Origin: Bacteroidota bacterium
GTDB taxonomy: Bacteria > Bacteroidota > Bacteroidia > Flavobacteriales > Flavobacteriaceae
Direction of reading: 5' to 3'
Assembly: GCA_009936675.1 (NCBI GenBank)
Contig: JAACDY010000046.1
Location: 1-16,170, forward strand
DNA: 16,170 bases
This document shows, in pieces, positions 6,559 to 15,554 of this stretch. The notes under the pieces were generated by a model that was not told the DNA's origin, did not search any database, and saw only the letters and a list, made by a program, of their open reading frames with translations. The translations under genes and the position numbers were made by a program. The number at the start of each line of letters is the position of its first letter. Positions within the stretch are counted from its first letter, which is position 1.

Positions 6559-7761
6559 ATGATGTCATCCAATTCATTTTTTGTTTTACTCTTGTTGTGC
6601 TCCATCGCTGTGATGGCACAAACCGAAAAAGACGAGGTAAAAACGACTATTGAATGGGAGTTTAATGCACAATATCGCCACTTCTATGATGCCCCACAAT
6701 TTGATAATCAGTTAAAAGATTATCCTTCCATTGGCATTCAGCCAACCTACTCCTTTGTTTGGGACAATGGGTATCAAAATTTTATTGCTTCAGCCTATTT
6801 TAACCGAGATCGTGATGAGAATAGAAGTTACTGGGATTTGAGGGAGTTCTATTATCAAAAAGTCCAAAATAATTGGGAACTGAGTGTAGGGTATAAAAAA
6901 GTTTTTTGGGGCGTAACAGAGAGCAATCATTTGGTGGACATCATCCACCAAACCGACGCATTAAAAAGTTTTGATGGTGAGGAAAAATTAGGCCAACCCA
7001 TGGTTCAGTTCAGTTGGTTCAGCTCCAATTGGGGAAGCTTAGATTTGTTTTATTTGCCCTACCACCGTAAGCGTGGTTTTGCTGGAGAAAAAGGGCGGTT
7101 TAGATTCAGTAGTGTTCTGGAGGCCGACGCTATTGGTTATGAAAGTGACAAGGAAGAATGGCATCCTGATTTTGCCGCCAGATGGAAACATTACATTGGT
7201 GTTCTGGACATTGGATTGTCTTACTTTTCAGGAAACGGAAGAGAACCCTATTTTGAATTTGATGATCGTGGAAATATTAAAGCCTTTTATCCCTTAGTTG
7301 ATCAATTGGGTTTGGATTTTCAAATTACAGCAGGAGCTGTTTTACTCAAGTTTGAATCTATTTATCGCAAAGCAGAGCAACAAGAATTTTTTGCCATGGA
7401 TGCAGGATTTGAATACACTTTTTCCAATGTAAACAACAATGGCCTAGACATTGGGGTCTTGGGAGAGTACCTCTTTGACGAAAGGGATGATTGGGCCTTA
7501 TCGGGTCTTCAAAATGATATTTTCTACGGCTCTAGAATCGCATTTAACGATACTCAGGATACTTCAATTTTAGGAGGAGGTATCTACGATCTGGATACAC
7601 AAACACATTTGTTTACTGTGGAGGCCACCAGAAGATTAGCCAATGGTTTGGTTTGTTCAATAGAGGGTAGGATTTTTAGTGGTGTTTCGGATGAAGAGTT
7701 GTTCCTATTATTTTTCAAACAAGACAGTTATTGTAGCATCACACTTTACAAATACTTCTAA
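6559..7761 (+). CDS. outer-membrane beta-barrel protein of the RND cassette
   Basis: 400 aa. The signal peptide (MMSSNSFFVLLLLCSIAVMAQ) is followed by alternating amphipathic strands rich in Tyr, Trp and Phe (QYRHFYD, WELSVGYKKVFWGV, LDIGLSYFSGN, GLDIGVLGEYLF), and the chain ends in Phe (LYKYF), the usual BAM recognition residue. It resembles DUF1302/porin-like barrels, which in Proteobacteria are found with MMPL permeases and a periplasmic partner. It follows the LolA-like gene by 51 nt with a terminator-like hairpin in the gap and no recognisable TAnnTTTG promoter of its own. ATG at 6559 or 6562 could be used. It probably provides the outer-membrane step of the export route; the exact family assignment is tentative. 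Confidence 0.75.
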   Translation: MMSSNSFFVLLLLCSIAVMAQTEKDEVKTTIEWEFNAQYRHFYDAPQFDNQLKDYPSIGIQPTYSFVWDNGYQNFIASAYFNRDRDENRSYWDLREFYYQKVQNNWELSVGYKKVFWGVTESNHLVDIIHQTDALKSFDGEEKLGQPMVQFSWFSSNWGSLDLFYLPYHRKRGFAGEKGRFRFSSVLEADAIGYESDKEEWHPDFAARWKHYIGVLDIGLSYFSGNGREPYFEFDDRGNIKAFYPLVDQLGLDFQITAGAVLLKFESIYRKAEQQEFFAMDAGFEYTFSNVNNNGLDIGVLGEYLFDERDDWALSGLQNDIFYGSRIAFNDTQDTSILGGGIYDLDTQTHLFTVEATRRLANGLVCSIEGRIFSGVSDEELFLLFFKQDSYCSITLYKYF

Positions 7762-7820
7762 ACTCCAAATTACGGTCTAAAGGAATCCATTAAATCATAT
7801 CGAATTTGGCTCAAAGAGAT

Positions 7821-8792
7821 TTAATGAAAATAATCCCTCACATTGGCCTTTTCTACCAAAAAATCTAGACCGACCAAAAAGTCATCGCTGGCTTGTAGGG
7901 TTCCATAAAAATATTCTGCTGTGCCTTTATTATCTTCATTGACTTTGGTTTTCACCCCGTTGAAAAAGCCGTGTTTGGCTCCTTCGAATATGATCAACTG
8001 GCAGATATTGTTGAATTGTTTCATTTGTTCTTGAAAACTCTCGGCGGTCGCTACGGGTACCAGATGGTCTTGACTTCCAAACATCACCAATGAAGGCGGT
8101 GTTTGATTGGAAATGTTGTGAAAGGGAGAAAGCTCTTTGAATCGCTCTTTGAAAAGAGAGCTCCATTTCCCGTTAGGAATTTGATAGGAAGTGCAATGGC
8201 AACGGAAATCTTCCTCCATTAAATCTTTCACATTGGGGCCGTGATAACCATTGGGACCATTGTCAAATACTGGATTAAAAAGCACCATAGCGGCGGGTGT
8301 GGGATCAATGCTTAGATCGTCTGTTGATTCATTGACGGAATGGAGCGTGCCTGTGGCTGCGGCAATATGTCCTCCTGCAGAACCTCCTGAAGCGATGATT
8401 TTCTGTGGATGTATATTAAAAATACTGTGGTTTTGTTTTAAAAACCGTAGGGCGCTTCTCGCATCTTTGACACATTCCACTGGACTGGTATTGTGTCGGC
8501 TGTCAACCCGGTATTCGAACAGGAAAGTAGTCAGTCCTCGCTGGGAGAAGTACAAGGCTTGCCTTTGAAAATGGGTATGTGAGCCTCCTCTCCAACCTCC
8601 ACCAAAAAAGAAAGCAATGGCTCCCGTTGACTTTTTATCTTGAGATTCTGCCGCATACCAATGTACTTTTAAAGTATCATTGTCTACAATTTTAAAATCC
8701 ATCACATTTAATGTTTTTTCAGCTAGTGGCAATTGTGACCAAGCCTCAGTCAGGCAGAAAAAGGAGAGTAAAATCAAATTTACTTTTTTCAT
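7821..8792 (-). CDS. secreted alpha/beta-hydrolase (esterase/lipase-like)
   Basis: 323 aa with a Sec signal peptide (about residues 1-19, ending AWSQ). The fold is shown by FFFGGGWRGG (61-70, oxyanion-hole region; the usual His of HGGGW is Phe), the nucleophile elbow GGSAGG with Ser138, the acid in GSQDHLVP (Asp242) and His274 in GAKHGFF. This is the BD-FAE/acetylesterase type of alpha/beta-hydrolase, acting on small acyl or aryl esters, possibly on decorated polysaccharides; the substrate cannot be read from sequence. It starts 7 nt after the stop of the M81 gene on the same strand, so the two are probably one operon. Its 3' end converges with the barrel gene across 59 bp without a clear terminator. 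Confidence 0.88.
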   Translation of the reverse strand: MKKVNLILLSFFCLTEAWSQLPLAEKTLNVMDFKIVDNDTLKVHWYAAESQDKKSTGAIAFFFGGGWRGGSHTHFQRQALYFSQRGLTTFLFEYRVDSRHNTSPVECVKDARSALRFLKQNHSIFNIHPQKIIASGGSAGGHIAAATGTLHSVNESTDDLSIDPTPAAMVLFNPVFDNGPNGYHGPNVKDLMEEDFRCHCTSYQIPNGKWSSLFKERFKELSPFHNISNQTPPSLVMFGSQDHLVPVATAESFQEQMKQFNNICQLIIFEGAKHGFFNGVKTKVNEDNKGTAEYFYGTLQASDDFLVGLDFLVEKANVRDYFH

Positions 8793-8799
8793 CTGTTTA

Positions 8800-10368
8800 T
8801 TAATTATTTAACTCCCGATCGGAAGTAGGAATGATTTTTGCGCTCAAGTCCAGATTGGGAAATTCTTTATCTAGGGGAAACATGGGTCGGTTGATTCTTC
8901 GATAATCCAATCTTTGTAAATTTTGATCTACACCACCAGGAGTCAAAGCCATGGTCCACCTTCCCCTCATATCATAAAGTTCGGGAACCAAATATCCTAT
9001 TTTCACCACCAAAACATCAGCCTTCTTGGGATTTAAACCCAGCTGGGTAAAATCTTTTTCATAATGGTAGGGTTTTCTTTTTTGAGTGACAATAACTTTT
9101 ACACTGCCAACTTGCGCCACAGCTTCAATGGCTGCATGCACATCGCCTTTGCGTATGGCCAAAACCTTTGCTTTTAACTCAATGGGGCCTGCATAACGAT
9201 CATCGACCATTGCCCCCACATTACCAGAAACCAACGAACCTTCTCCTGCGGCCAAGGCTTTTGAAATAAAGTCTGGGCCAGGGATAGATGCATAGATTAA
9301 CTCGGGGCCTGAATCACTTTGAAAAATGGGCATGGCAAGGATTTCTTTCAAGGTCCACGTCACATCTCCTGCCCCTCCTGCGGTGGGGTTGTCACCCATA
9401 TCACTAATGATATAGGGTTTGTTCTTACTTTTCAGCGCCAAAGCAATACTTTCTTCAAAACTGGTGGTGGGAGCAACGAAAACAAATTCATTTCTAACTT
9501 CCCAATAGTGTTTTGCAAGACGTTCGGCATTTTCAATCACCGCTTGATGGTCGTCGCCAGTGACCATAACCACCCCGTGGTTTCGAGGTTCATCTGCCCA
9601 AGGATACCCCATCCAAATGGCAGCATCTAGAACACCTTCCCTCGATTCGGCTTCAGGGACTTTGGCATAGAGACTTTTACCTGGTTCTATTCGGGTACTG
9701 GTTTTTTCTCCGGGCAACAATATGGGTAAAGCAATCCAAGCCTTGTATGGAGGTTTACCTTTTCCATTTTCAAGCCGATTCAGGAGGTTCTCCAAAGCCC
9801 GCTGTTTGGATATTAGAGCATCCTCGTGCGGTGCAATACGGTAACAGGTAATCAAATCGGATTGATGCGCTAGGCGTTTGGAAACGTTACCATGTAAATC
9901 CATCGAATTGGAGATTAAGGTTTCTTTTCCTATCACTTCTCTAATTCTTGTGATCATATCCCCCTCTGGATCATCCAATCCTACAACGCTCATGGCACCG
10001 TGTATGTCAAAGAAAAGTCCATCGTAGGGTAAGTTTTTTGTGAGTTCATCCAACATCTTTTTCATTAATGATTCGTAGGCCTCACGGGTTACAATACCTC
10101 CGGGTAAAGATTTGCCTCTTAATGCAGGAAACCACTGTGCTCTGGGTCTATTTTTACTTTCGGGTTTCAAAAACGGATAATGATCCATAATCTCCATGCC
10201 CAGTTGGGCGTGGAAGGCTTCTTCTGTGGTTTGCGCAGGGGAGAATGTGCTGGATTCAATACCTAAACCTGCGATAGCAATTCAGGGTATCGTTCGCGAA
10301 GATTTGGTATTACAACTGAAAAGTAACGAAATAATAAGGGTAAAAAGGAGATAGTAGGAAGATCTCAC
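8800..10368 (-). pseudogene. M81-family (MlrC-like) metallohydrolase lipoprotein, split by an in-frame TGA
   Basis: The uninterrupted ORF (ATG at 10197, 465 aa) carries M81 motifs: DGLFFDIHGAM (Asp64, His66), SMDLHGNVS (Asp100, His102), ITCYRIAPHED, and GDNPTAGGAGD. It lacks the conserved M81 N-terminus, which lies upstream in the same frame at 10198-10281: IAIAGLGIESSTFSP, with the conserved Glu expected to bind metal. Directly before it is TGA (10282-10284), and before that, still in frame, a lipoprotein signal peptide from GTG 10366-10368, VRSSYYLLFTLIISLLFSC, with lipobox LFSC. A CGA-to-TGA change would explain the break. Restored, the product would be 522 aa, anchored in the envelope. 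M81 members cleave small peptides such as linearised microcystin; the substrate here is unknown. Reinitiation at 10197 would lose both the anchor and the Glu. Confidence 0.82.
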
Positions 10369-10503
10369 GGCGATAGGTTTTTAATGATTGTTTTTAAAAT
10401 AGATTTCCCAATATAACTAAAATCATTTTAAAATTTAAAATCAGTAATACCCTTAACAGAAGTGACTATTAGCCCTATTGACCCATATAAAGTTGTTTCG
10501 GCT
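10369..10503. other. intergenic region upstream of the M81 gene
   Basis: 135 very AT-rich bases between the typA stop and the M81 start. I found no full TAnnTTTG match for the M81/esterase operon; the minus strand has only near matches (TAAATTTT, TATATTGG). No clear terminator hairpin for typA was seen. Confidence 0.4.
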
Positions 10504-12300
10504 TTATTGAGCGTTTCTTTTTCTTTCGTTTTCGTCCAGAAAGATTTTTCTTAACCTCAAGTAATTGGGAGTTGCTTCAACATATTCGTCGGATTGAATG
10601 TATTCCAAAGCTTCTTCTAAAGAAAACTTAATCGGTGGGGCAAGACTTACTTTTTCATCACTACCTGAAGCTCTGACGTTGGATAATTTTTTAGTTTTGG
10701 TGACATTGACGACCAAATCATCCATTCTACTATTTTCACCGATGACTTGACCAGTATAAACCTCTTCATTGGGAAAAACAAAAAATTTACCCCTCTCCTG
10801 AAGTTTATCCAGGGCATAGGGTATGGCACTGCCCTTTTCCATGGAAATTAACGACCCATTGATTCTACTGGGAATCTCTCCTTTAAAGGGTTGAAATTCC
10901 ATAAAGCGGTGATTCATTATGGCTTGACCTGCAGTGTTGGTAAGCAATTGATTTCTCAATCCAATAATCCCTCTTGAAGGGATGATGAATTCACATAGCA
11001 TTCGATCACCCTTGTTTTCCAAACTGATCATTTCACCTTTTCTGAGAGTAACCATCTCAATAGCTTTTCCAGACAGATTTTCTGGCAAATCTATGGTGAG
11101 TGTTTCTATAGGCTCACATTTGACCCCATCGATGCTTTTGATGATAACCTGTGGTTGACCAATTTGTAATTCATATCCCTCTCTCCGCATGGTTTCAATC
11201 AAAACAGAGAGATGCATTACCCCACGGCCAAAGACTAAAAATTTATCCGCTGAGTCGGTGGGTTCGAGTCTTAAGGCCAAATTTCGTTCCAACTCTTTTT
11301 CCAGACGATCTTTGATGTGGCGAGAGGTTACAAACTTCCCGTCTTTTCCAAAAAAAGGAGAATCGTTGATGGTGAATAACATACTCATGGTAGGCTCATC
11401 GATGGCTATAGTAGGCAATGCCTCTGGCTCAATCGCATCTGCGATGGTATCTCCAATATTAAAGGACTCCAATCCAATAATGGCACAGATATCTCCCGCT
11501 TCTACTTCATCAACTTTACGCCTTCCCAATCCATCAAACACATTGAGTTCTTTAATTCTGGACTTGGTGATTTCACCATTTCGATCAACGAGGCTAACAT
11601 TCATATTGGCTTTTAGTGTCCCACGGTTGAGCCTTCCAATGGCGACCCTACCGGTGTAAGGGGAATAATCCAATGAAGTGATCAACATTTGAGTGTTTCC
11701 CGTTTTCACTTCGGGAGCCGGTACGTGTTCCAAAACCATATCCAAAAGAGAAGTTATGGATTCTGTAGGCTTTTTCCAGTCTTGCCCCATCCAATTGTTT
11801 TTGGCAGAACCATACACGACTGGAAAGTCCAATTGCCACTCCTCGGCACCGAGATCTAACATAAGATCAAAAACGGCTTCGTGAACCTCCTCAGGTCGAC
11901 AATTCTCTTTATCCACTTTGTTGATGACCACCAAAGGTTTTAATTTTAAATCCAATGCCTTTTTTAGTACAAATCGAGTTTGAGGCATCGGTCCTTCAAA
12001 AGCATCGACCAGTAGTATGGCCGCATCTGCCATGTTGAGCACCCGCTCTACCTCTCCACCAAAATCGGCGTGACCCGGAGTATCGATGATGTTGATTTTG
12101 ACGTCCTTGTATTGTACGGATACGTTTTTGGATAAAATGGTAATTCCTCTTTCTCTTTCTAGGTCATTGCTATCCAGAATCAGATCTCCCTTGTTTTCAT
12201 TGTCGCGAAACAATTCACAATGAAACATGATTTTGTCAACCAAGGTTGTTTTTCCGTGATCAACGTGGGCGATTATGGCAATATTTTTTATTTCGGACAT
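10504..12300 (-). CDS. typA: ribosome-associated translational GTPase TypA/BipA
   Basis: 598 aa, full length. G-domain motifs: G1 AHVDHGKTT (11-19), G2 RGITI (51-55), G3 DTPGH (73-77), G4 NKVD (127-130) and G5 near YGSAKN. After the G domain come the beta-barrel domain II, the EF-G-like domains III and V, and the BipA-specific C-terminal domain (GSDEKVSLAPP, EALEYIQSDEYVEATPNYLRLRK). TypA binds the 70S ribosome at the EF-G site and supports 50S assembly and stress adaptation, especially in the cold. The ATG at 12300 directly precedes the G domain. The gene is transcribed alone, divergent from galE. All catalytic motifs are intact. Confidence 0.97.
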   Translation of the reverse strand: MSEIKNIAIIAHVDHGKTTLVDKIMFHCELFRDNENKGDLILDSNDLERERGITILSKNVSVQYKDVKINIIDTPGHADFGGEVERVLNMADAAILLVDAFEGPMPQTRFVLKKALDLKLKPLVVINKVDKENCRPEEVHEAVFDLMLDLGAEEWQLDFPVVYGSAKNNWMGQDWKKPTESITSLLDMVLEHVPAPEVKTGNTQMLITSLDYSPYTGRVAIGRLNRGTLKANMNVSLVDRNGEITKSRIKELNVFDGLGRRKVDEVEAGDICAIIGLESFNIGDTIADAIEPEALPTIAIDEPTMSMLFTINDSPFFGKDGKFVTSRHIKDRLEKELERNLALRLEPTDSADKFLVFGRGVMHLSVLIETMRREGYELQIGQPQVIIKSIDGVKCEPIETLTIDLPENLSGKAIEMVTLRKGEMISLENKGDRMLCEFIIPSRGIIGLRNQLLTNTAGQAIMNHRFMEFQPFKGEIPSRINGSLISMEKGSAIPYALDKLQERGKFFVFPNEEVYTGQVIGENSRMDDLVVNVTKTKKLSNVRASGSDEKVSLAPPIKFSLEEALEYIQSDEYVEATPNYLRLRKIFLDENERKRNAQ

Positions 12301-12319
12301 GAATTCAAATTAATGAGCG

Positions 12320-12327
12320 CAAAGATA
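12320..12327 (-). promoter_or_regulatory. candidate -7 promoter element for typA
   Basis: The minus strand reads TATCTTTG, a full TAnnTTTG match, 19 nt upstream of the typA ATG. No TTG was found at the usual -33 distance. Confidence 0.5.
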
Positions 12328-12420
12328 GTTTTATATCCTCATTTATGGCTTTATAAGGTGTTGAATTATGGTTTTGCAGAGTATCGAAAGTCAATCGTGT
12401 GTGAAAATGAAGGGGAAAGT

Positions 12421-12449
12421 TTGATACTTGAATAAAAAAATTAAATTTG
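12421..12449 (+). promoter_or_regulatory. candidate promoter of the galE-symporter operon
   Basis: TTG at 12421-12423 (preceded by T, so TTTG) and TAAATTTG at 12442-12449 are separated by 18 nt, a good match to the Bacteroidota housekeeping promoter. The galE ATG lies 26 nt after the -7 element. Confidence 0.65.
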
Positions 12450-12475
12450 TTGTGAACCAAATTGTAAAATAAGTA

Positions 12476-13504
12476 ATGCCTTCAAAAATTTTAGTCACGG
12501 GAGGTTTGGGGTATATTGGCTCCCACACCAGCGTTGAGTTAATCCAACAGGGATTTGAAATCATCATCGTCGATGATCTTTCCAACAGTTCTACAGAGGT
12601 CTTGGAAGGCATCAAAAAAATTACAGGCATTTCTCCTGAATTTATTAAACTTGATTTAAAAAACAAAAACGAGGTTAACCAACTATTTGATAACCATCCT
12701 GATCTTACTGGTATCATTCATTTTGCAGCCTACAAAGCTGTAGGAGAAAGTGTAAACCAGCCCTTGGAGTATTATGAAAACAACATAGGGTCTTTGGTCT
12801 ATTTACTTCAAGCTATTGAGAGAAAGGGCAAAAAATTTTCATTTATATTCAGTTCTTCTTGTACGGTTTATGGTCAAGCAGATCAACTTCCCATCACTGA
12901 ACAAGCCCCCATTAAAAAAGCAGAATCGCCCTATGGAAACACCAAACAGATAGGAGAAGACATACTCTATGATGTCACCCGATCTAACGCACTTCTGAAG
13001 GTGATTTCACTACGATATTTTAACCCCATTGGGGGACATCCAAGCATTGAAATTGGAGAGTTGCCCAAAGGAAAACCACAGAATCTTGTCCCTTTTATTA
13101 CCCAAACTGCTGCTGGAATACACCAAAAGCTCAATGTCTTTGGTGACGACTACCCCACTGCTGACGGCACCTGTGTCAGGGATTACATTCACGTTGTTGA
13201 CTTGGCCAAAGCTCATGTGGTTGGACTCAAAAGAATGTTGACCGATGAACAAAGTGAAAATTTTGAAGTTTTCAATTTAGGAACGGGAAAAGGCAACAGT
13301 GTTTTGGAAGTTATCCAGACTTTTGAGAAAGTCTCTGGAGTTCCCTTAAACTATGAAATCGTTGACCGAAGGTCTGGAGATATTGTGGCGGCATATGCAG
13401 ATACATCAAAGGCCAATAAAGTTCTCGGATGGCAGGCAAAAAACGATTTGGAAGTATCGTTGAAAACTGCCTGGGAATGGGAAAAAAAAGTACGTAATAT
13501 CTAA
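12476..13504 (+). CDS. galE: UDP-glucose 4-epimerase
   Basis: 342 aa, typical GalE length. The extended short-chain dehydrogenase fold is shown by the NAD-binding GGLGYIGSH (9-17), the catalytic Ser in SSSCTVYG (Ser128) and the YxxxK pair Tyr153/Lys157 (SPYGNTK). YFNPIGGHPS and VRDYIHVVDLA (234-244) are GalE signatures. It interconverts UDP-galactose and UDP-glucose in the cytoplasm, feeding galactose into central metabolism or UDP-galactose into glycan synthesis. The spacing of Ser, Tyr and Lys equals that of E. coli GalE (124/149/153) shifted by four. It is followed 14 nt later by a Na+/galactose-type symporter, favouring a catabolic role. Related epimerases of other NDP-sugars cannot be fully excluded. 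Confidence 0.94.
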   Translation: MPSKILVTGGLGYIGSHTSVELIQQGFEIIIVDDLSNSSTEVLEGIKKITGISPEFIKLDLKNKNEVNQLFDNHPDLTGIIHFAAYKAVGESVNQPLEYYENNIGSLVYLLQAIERKGKKFSFIFSSSCTVYGQADQLPITEQAPIKKAESPYGNTKQIGEDILYDVTRSNALLKVISLRYFNPIGGHPSIEIGELPKGKPQNLVPFITQTAAGIHQKLNVFGDDYPTADGTCVRDYIHVVDLAKAHVVGLKRMLTDEQSENFEVFNLGTGKGNSVLEVIQTFEKVSGVPLNYEIVDRRSGDIVAAYADTSKANKVLGWQAKNDLEVSLKTAWEWEKKVRNI

Positions 13505-13518
13505 CCAAATAAATTAAT

Positions 13519-15180
13519 ATGAATTCTAGTTTTGAATTTTTAGATTACCTCATTTTTATCATATACGCCATTGTTATTTTAGGATTAGGGCTTTGGGTTT
13601 CAAGAAACAAAAAAGGTGAAGAGAAGAGTGCTGAGGATTATTTTTTGGCCGGTAAATCACTCCCTTGGTGGGCCATTGGTGCCTCTTTGATTGCCGCCAA
13701 TATTTCTGCCGAGCAGTTCATTGGCATGTCGGGATCGGGATTTGCATTGGGTTTGGCCATTGCTTCCTATGAGTGGATGGCAGCCATCACACTTATTATT
13801 GTAGGTAAATACTTTTTACCCATTTTTATTGAAAAAAAATTATACACCATTCCGGAGTTTGTTGAAAAGCGATTTTCTTCTCAATTAAAAACCATTTTGG
13901 CGCTCTTTTGGATTTCTCTATACGTGTTTGTCAACCTTGCCTCAGTCATGTATTTGGGAGGTTTGGCCTTGGAAACTATCATTGGTATTGATTTGATCTA
14001 TGCGGTGATAGGTCTCGCTCTTTTTGCGGCTGCCTATTCCCTATACGGAGGTTTGACAGCGGTAGCTTGGACCGATATCATACAAGTAGTTTTTCTTGTA
14101 TTGGGAGGCTTGGTAACAACCTATTTGGCCTTGGACACCGTATCCCAAGGACAAGGAGTCTTTGAAGGATTAAAAACCATCTATGATGCAGCTCCAGACC
14201 GTTTTGAAATGATTTTGGATAAAAGTAATCCTGAATACAACAACCTTCCTGGTATTGGGGTGTTGGTAGGAGGCCTTTGGGTCGCTAATCTTTATTATTG
14301 GGGATTCAACCAATATATCATTCAACGCACCTTGGCCGCCAAATCACTTAGAGAATCTCAGAAGGGAATTCTGTTTGCGGCTGGACTTAAATTAATTATA
14401 CCATTGATTGTCGTTATCCCTGGAATCGCCGCTTATGTGATCGTTAATGATCCTGAAATTCTTGCTGGACTGGGAGAAAACGGAATGATGAATATTCCTA
14501 CAGAGGGAAAAGCAGACAAAGCCTACCCTTGGTTGATGCAGTTTTTACCGGTTGGTTTCAAAGGAGTAGCCTTTGCTGCTTTAGCAGCGGCTATTGTTTC
14601 CTCACTGGCTTCTATGCTCAACTCTACCTCGACCATTTTCACGATGGATATTTACAAGCAACTGATCGATAAAAATGCCGATGATACAAAAACGGTCAGA
14701 GTAGGAAGAATCTCTGCGGCTGTAGCTTTGATAATTGGTGCTACTATGGCACCTTTATTGGGAGGTATAGATCAGGCTTTTCAATTTATACAAGAATACA
14801 CTGGCATTGTAAGTCCAGGAATATTGGCCGTTTTTATTTTGGGATTATTTTGGAAAAAAACCACCAACAGGGCCGCCATTTGGGGTGCATTGAGTTCCAT
14901 TCCCATTGCCATGTTTCTGAAGGTAGGATCCAAAGGATGGACAGATGGCACCAACCTTGAGGCTTTCTTTCCCAAACTTCCTTGGATGGATCAAATGGGA
15001 TTAACAGCCCTTTTAACCATGGCAGTAATTGTATTGGTTAGCATGCAGCAAAATAAAGGAGCCGAAGATTCCAAAGCCATCAACCTACCCAAAGAAATCT
15101 TCAACACCTCCCCCCTATTTAATATTGGAGCCTTTGCTACATTGATAATTTTAACTGTTATTTACGCTCTTTTCTGGTAA
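13519..15180 (+). CDS. Na+/galactose(glucose) symporter, vSGLT-like SSS family
   Basis: 553 aa with about 14 membrane helices. It follows Vibrio parahaemolyticus vSGLT closely over its whole length, with a constant 3-residue offset. From memory of the vSGLT structure, the sugar-contact residues are all kept: Gln66, Glu85, Asn139, Asn257, the Tyr260 gate, Lys291 and Gln425. So are the Na2-site residues Ala59, Ile62, Ala358, Ser361 and Ser362. This supports Na+-driven uptake of galactose or glucose across the inner membrane rather than a generic solute. Co-transcription with galE (14-nt gap) fits galactose use, for instance from algal galactans. galK and galT are not in this window. The ATG at 13519 gives a short cytoplasm-independent N-terminus as in vSGLT. 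The Na+ dependence suits a marine host. Confidence 0.93.
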   Translation: MNSSFEFLDYLIFIIYAIVILGLGLWVSRNKKGEEKSAEDYFLAGKSLPWWAIGASLIAANISAEQFIGMSGSGFALGLAIASYEWMAAITLIIVGKYFLPIFIEKKLYTIPEFVEKRFSSQLKTILALFWISLYVFVNLASVMYLGGLALETIIGIDLIYAVIGLALFAAAYSLYGGLTAVAWTDIIQVVFLVLGGLVTTYLALDTVSQGQGVFEGLKTIYDAAPDRFEMILDKSNPEYNNLPGIGVLVGGLWVANLYYWGFNQYIIQRTLAAKSLRESQKGILFAAGLKLIIPLIVVIPGIAAYVIVNDPEILAGLGENGMMNIPTEGKADKAYPWLMQFLPVGFKGVAFAALAAAIVSSLASMLNSTSTIFTMDIYKQLIDKNADDTKTVRVGRISAAVALIIGATMAPLLGGIDQAFQFIQEYTGIVSPGILAVFILGLFWKKTTNRAAIWGALSSIPIAMFLKVGSKGWTDGTNLEAFFPKLPWMDQMGLTALLTMAVIVLVSMQQNKGAEDSKAINLPKEIFNTSPLFNIGAFATLIILTVIYALFW

Positions 15181-15209
15181 ATTCTCCAGGAAAGAAAGAT
15201 AGTGTCAAT

Positions 15210-15254
15210 ATTACTAACATCCTCAATAGATTTGGGCTTTCGTGTGTTAGTAAT
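15210..15254. repeat. 10-bp perfect inverted repeat with 25-nt loop
   Basis: ATTACTAACA (15210-15219) and TGTTAGTAAT (15245-15254) are perfect inverse complements. It lies 30 nt after the symporter stop. It has no T tract, so it is not a canonical terminator; it could stabilise the 3' end of the mRNA, bind a protein, or be a remnant of a mobile-element end. Confidence 0.55.
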
Positions 15255-15554
15255 TCTGTGCCTGCCCAGACTTCTTAGCAATGGAGTAAACTTCCCCAGC
15301 TATAAACCCTTTCCCTTCATCCCTTTTGTGATTGACAGCTTAAGTGATATTTAATGAGGTTTGATTGGTGTATTTAAATCGAAGTAGATGAACTGTAGGC
15401 ATTGACTGAATAACGATCTCTTCTAATGTATTGTTAAGAATAACATTGGTTTCTATATTTTATTAAATCTCCAAAGCATACTGATTCATATTACCCACCC
15501 ATTATAAAGCTACGAAACCGTGGTAATCATTTGAATTAAAGCTGGCTATAGAGC

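Noticed and set aside
7765..7809. CCAAATT/AATTTGG inverted repeat as a terminator between the barrel and esterase genes
   Set aside because: The arms are only 7 bp, AT-rich, 31 nt apart and not followed by a T tract, so chance is more likely.
8251..8568. 105-codon plus-strand ORF opposite the esterase
   Set aside because: It overlaps the catalytic core of the hydrolase on the opposite strand and shows no recognisable domain.
8800..10197. Complete 465-aa M81 protein starting at ATG 10197
   Set aside because: The conserved M81 N-terminal motif and a lipoprotein signal peptide lie upstream in the same frame, so this start is inside the ancestral gene.
11189..11659. 156-codon plus-strand ORF
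   Set aside because: It is antisense to typA, low in protein-like features, and fully explained as a shadow of a conserved gene.
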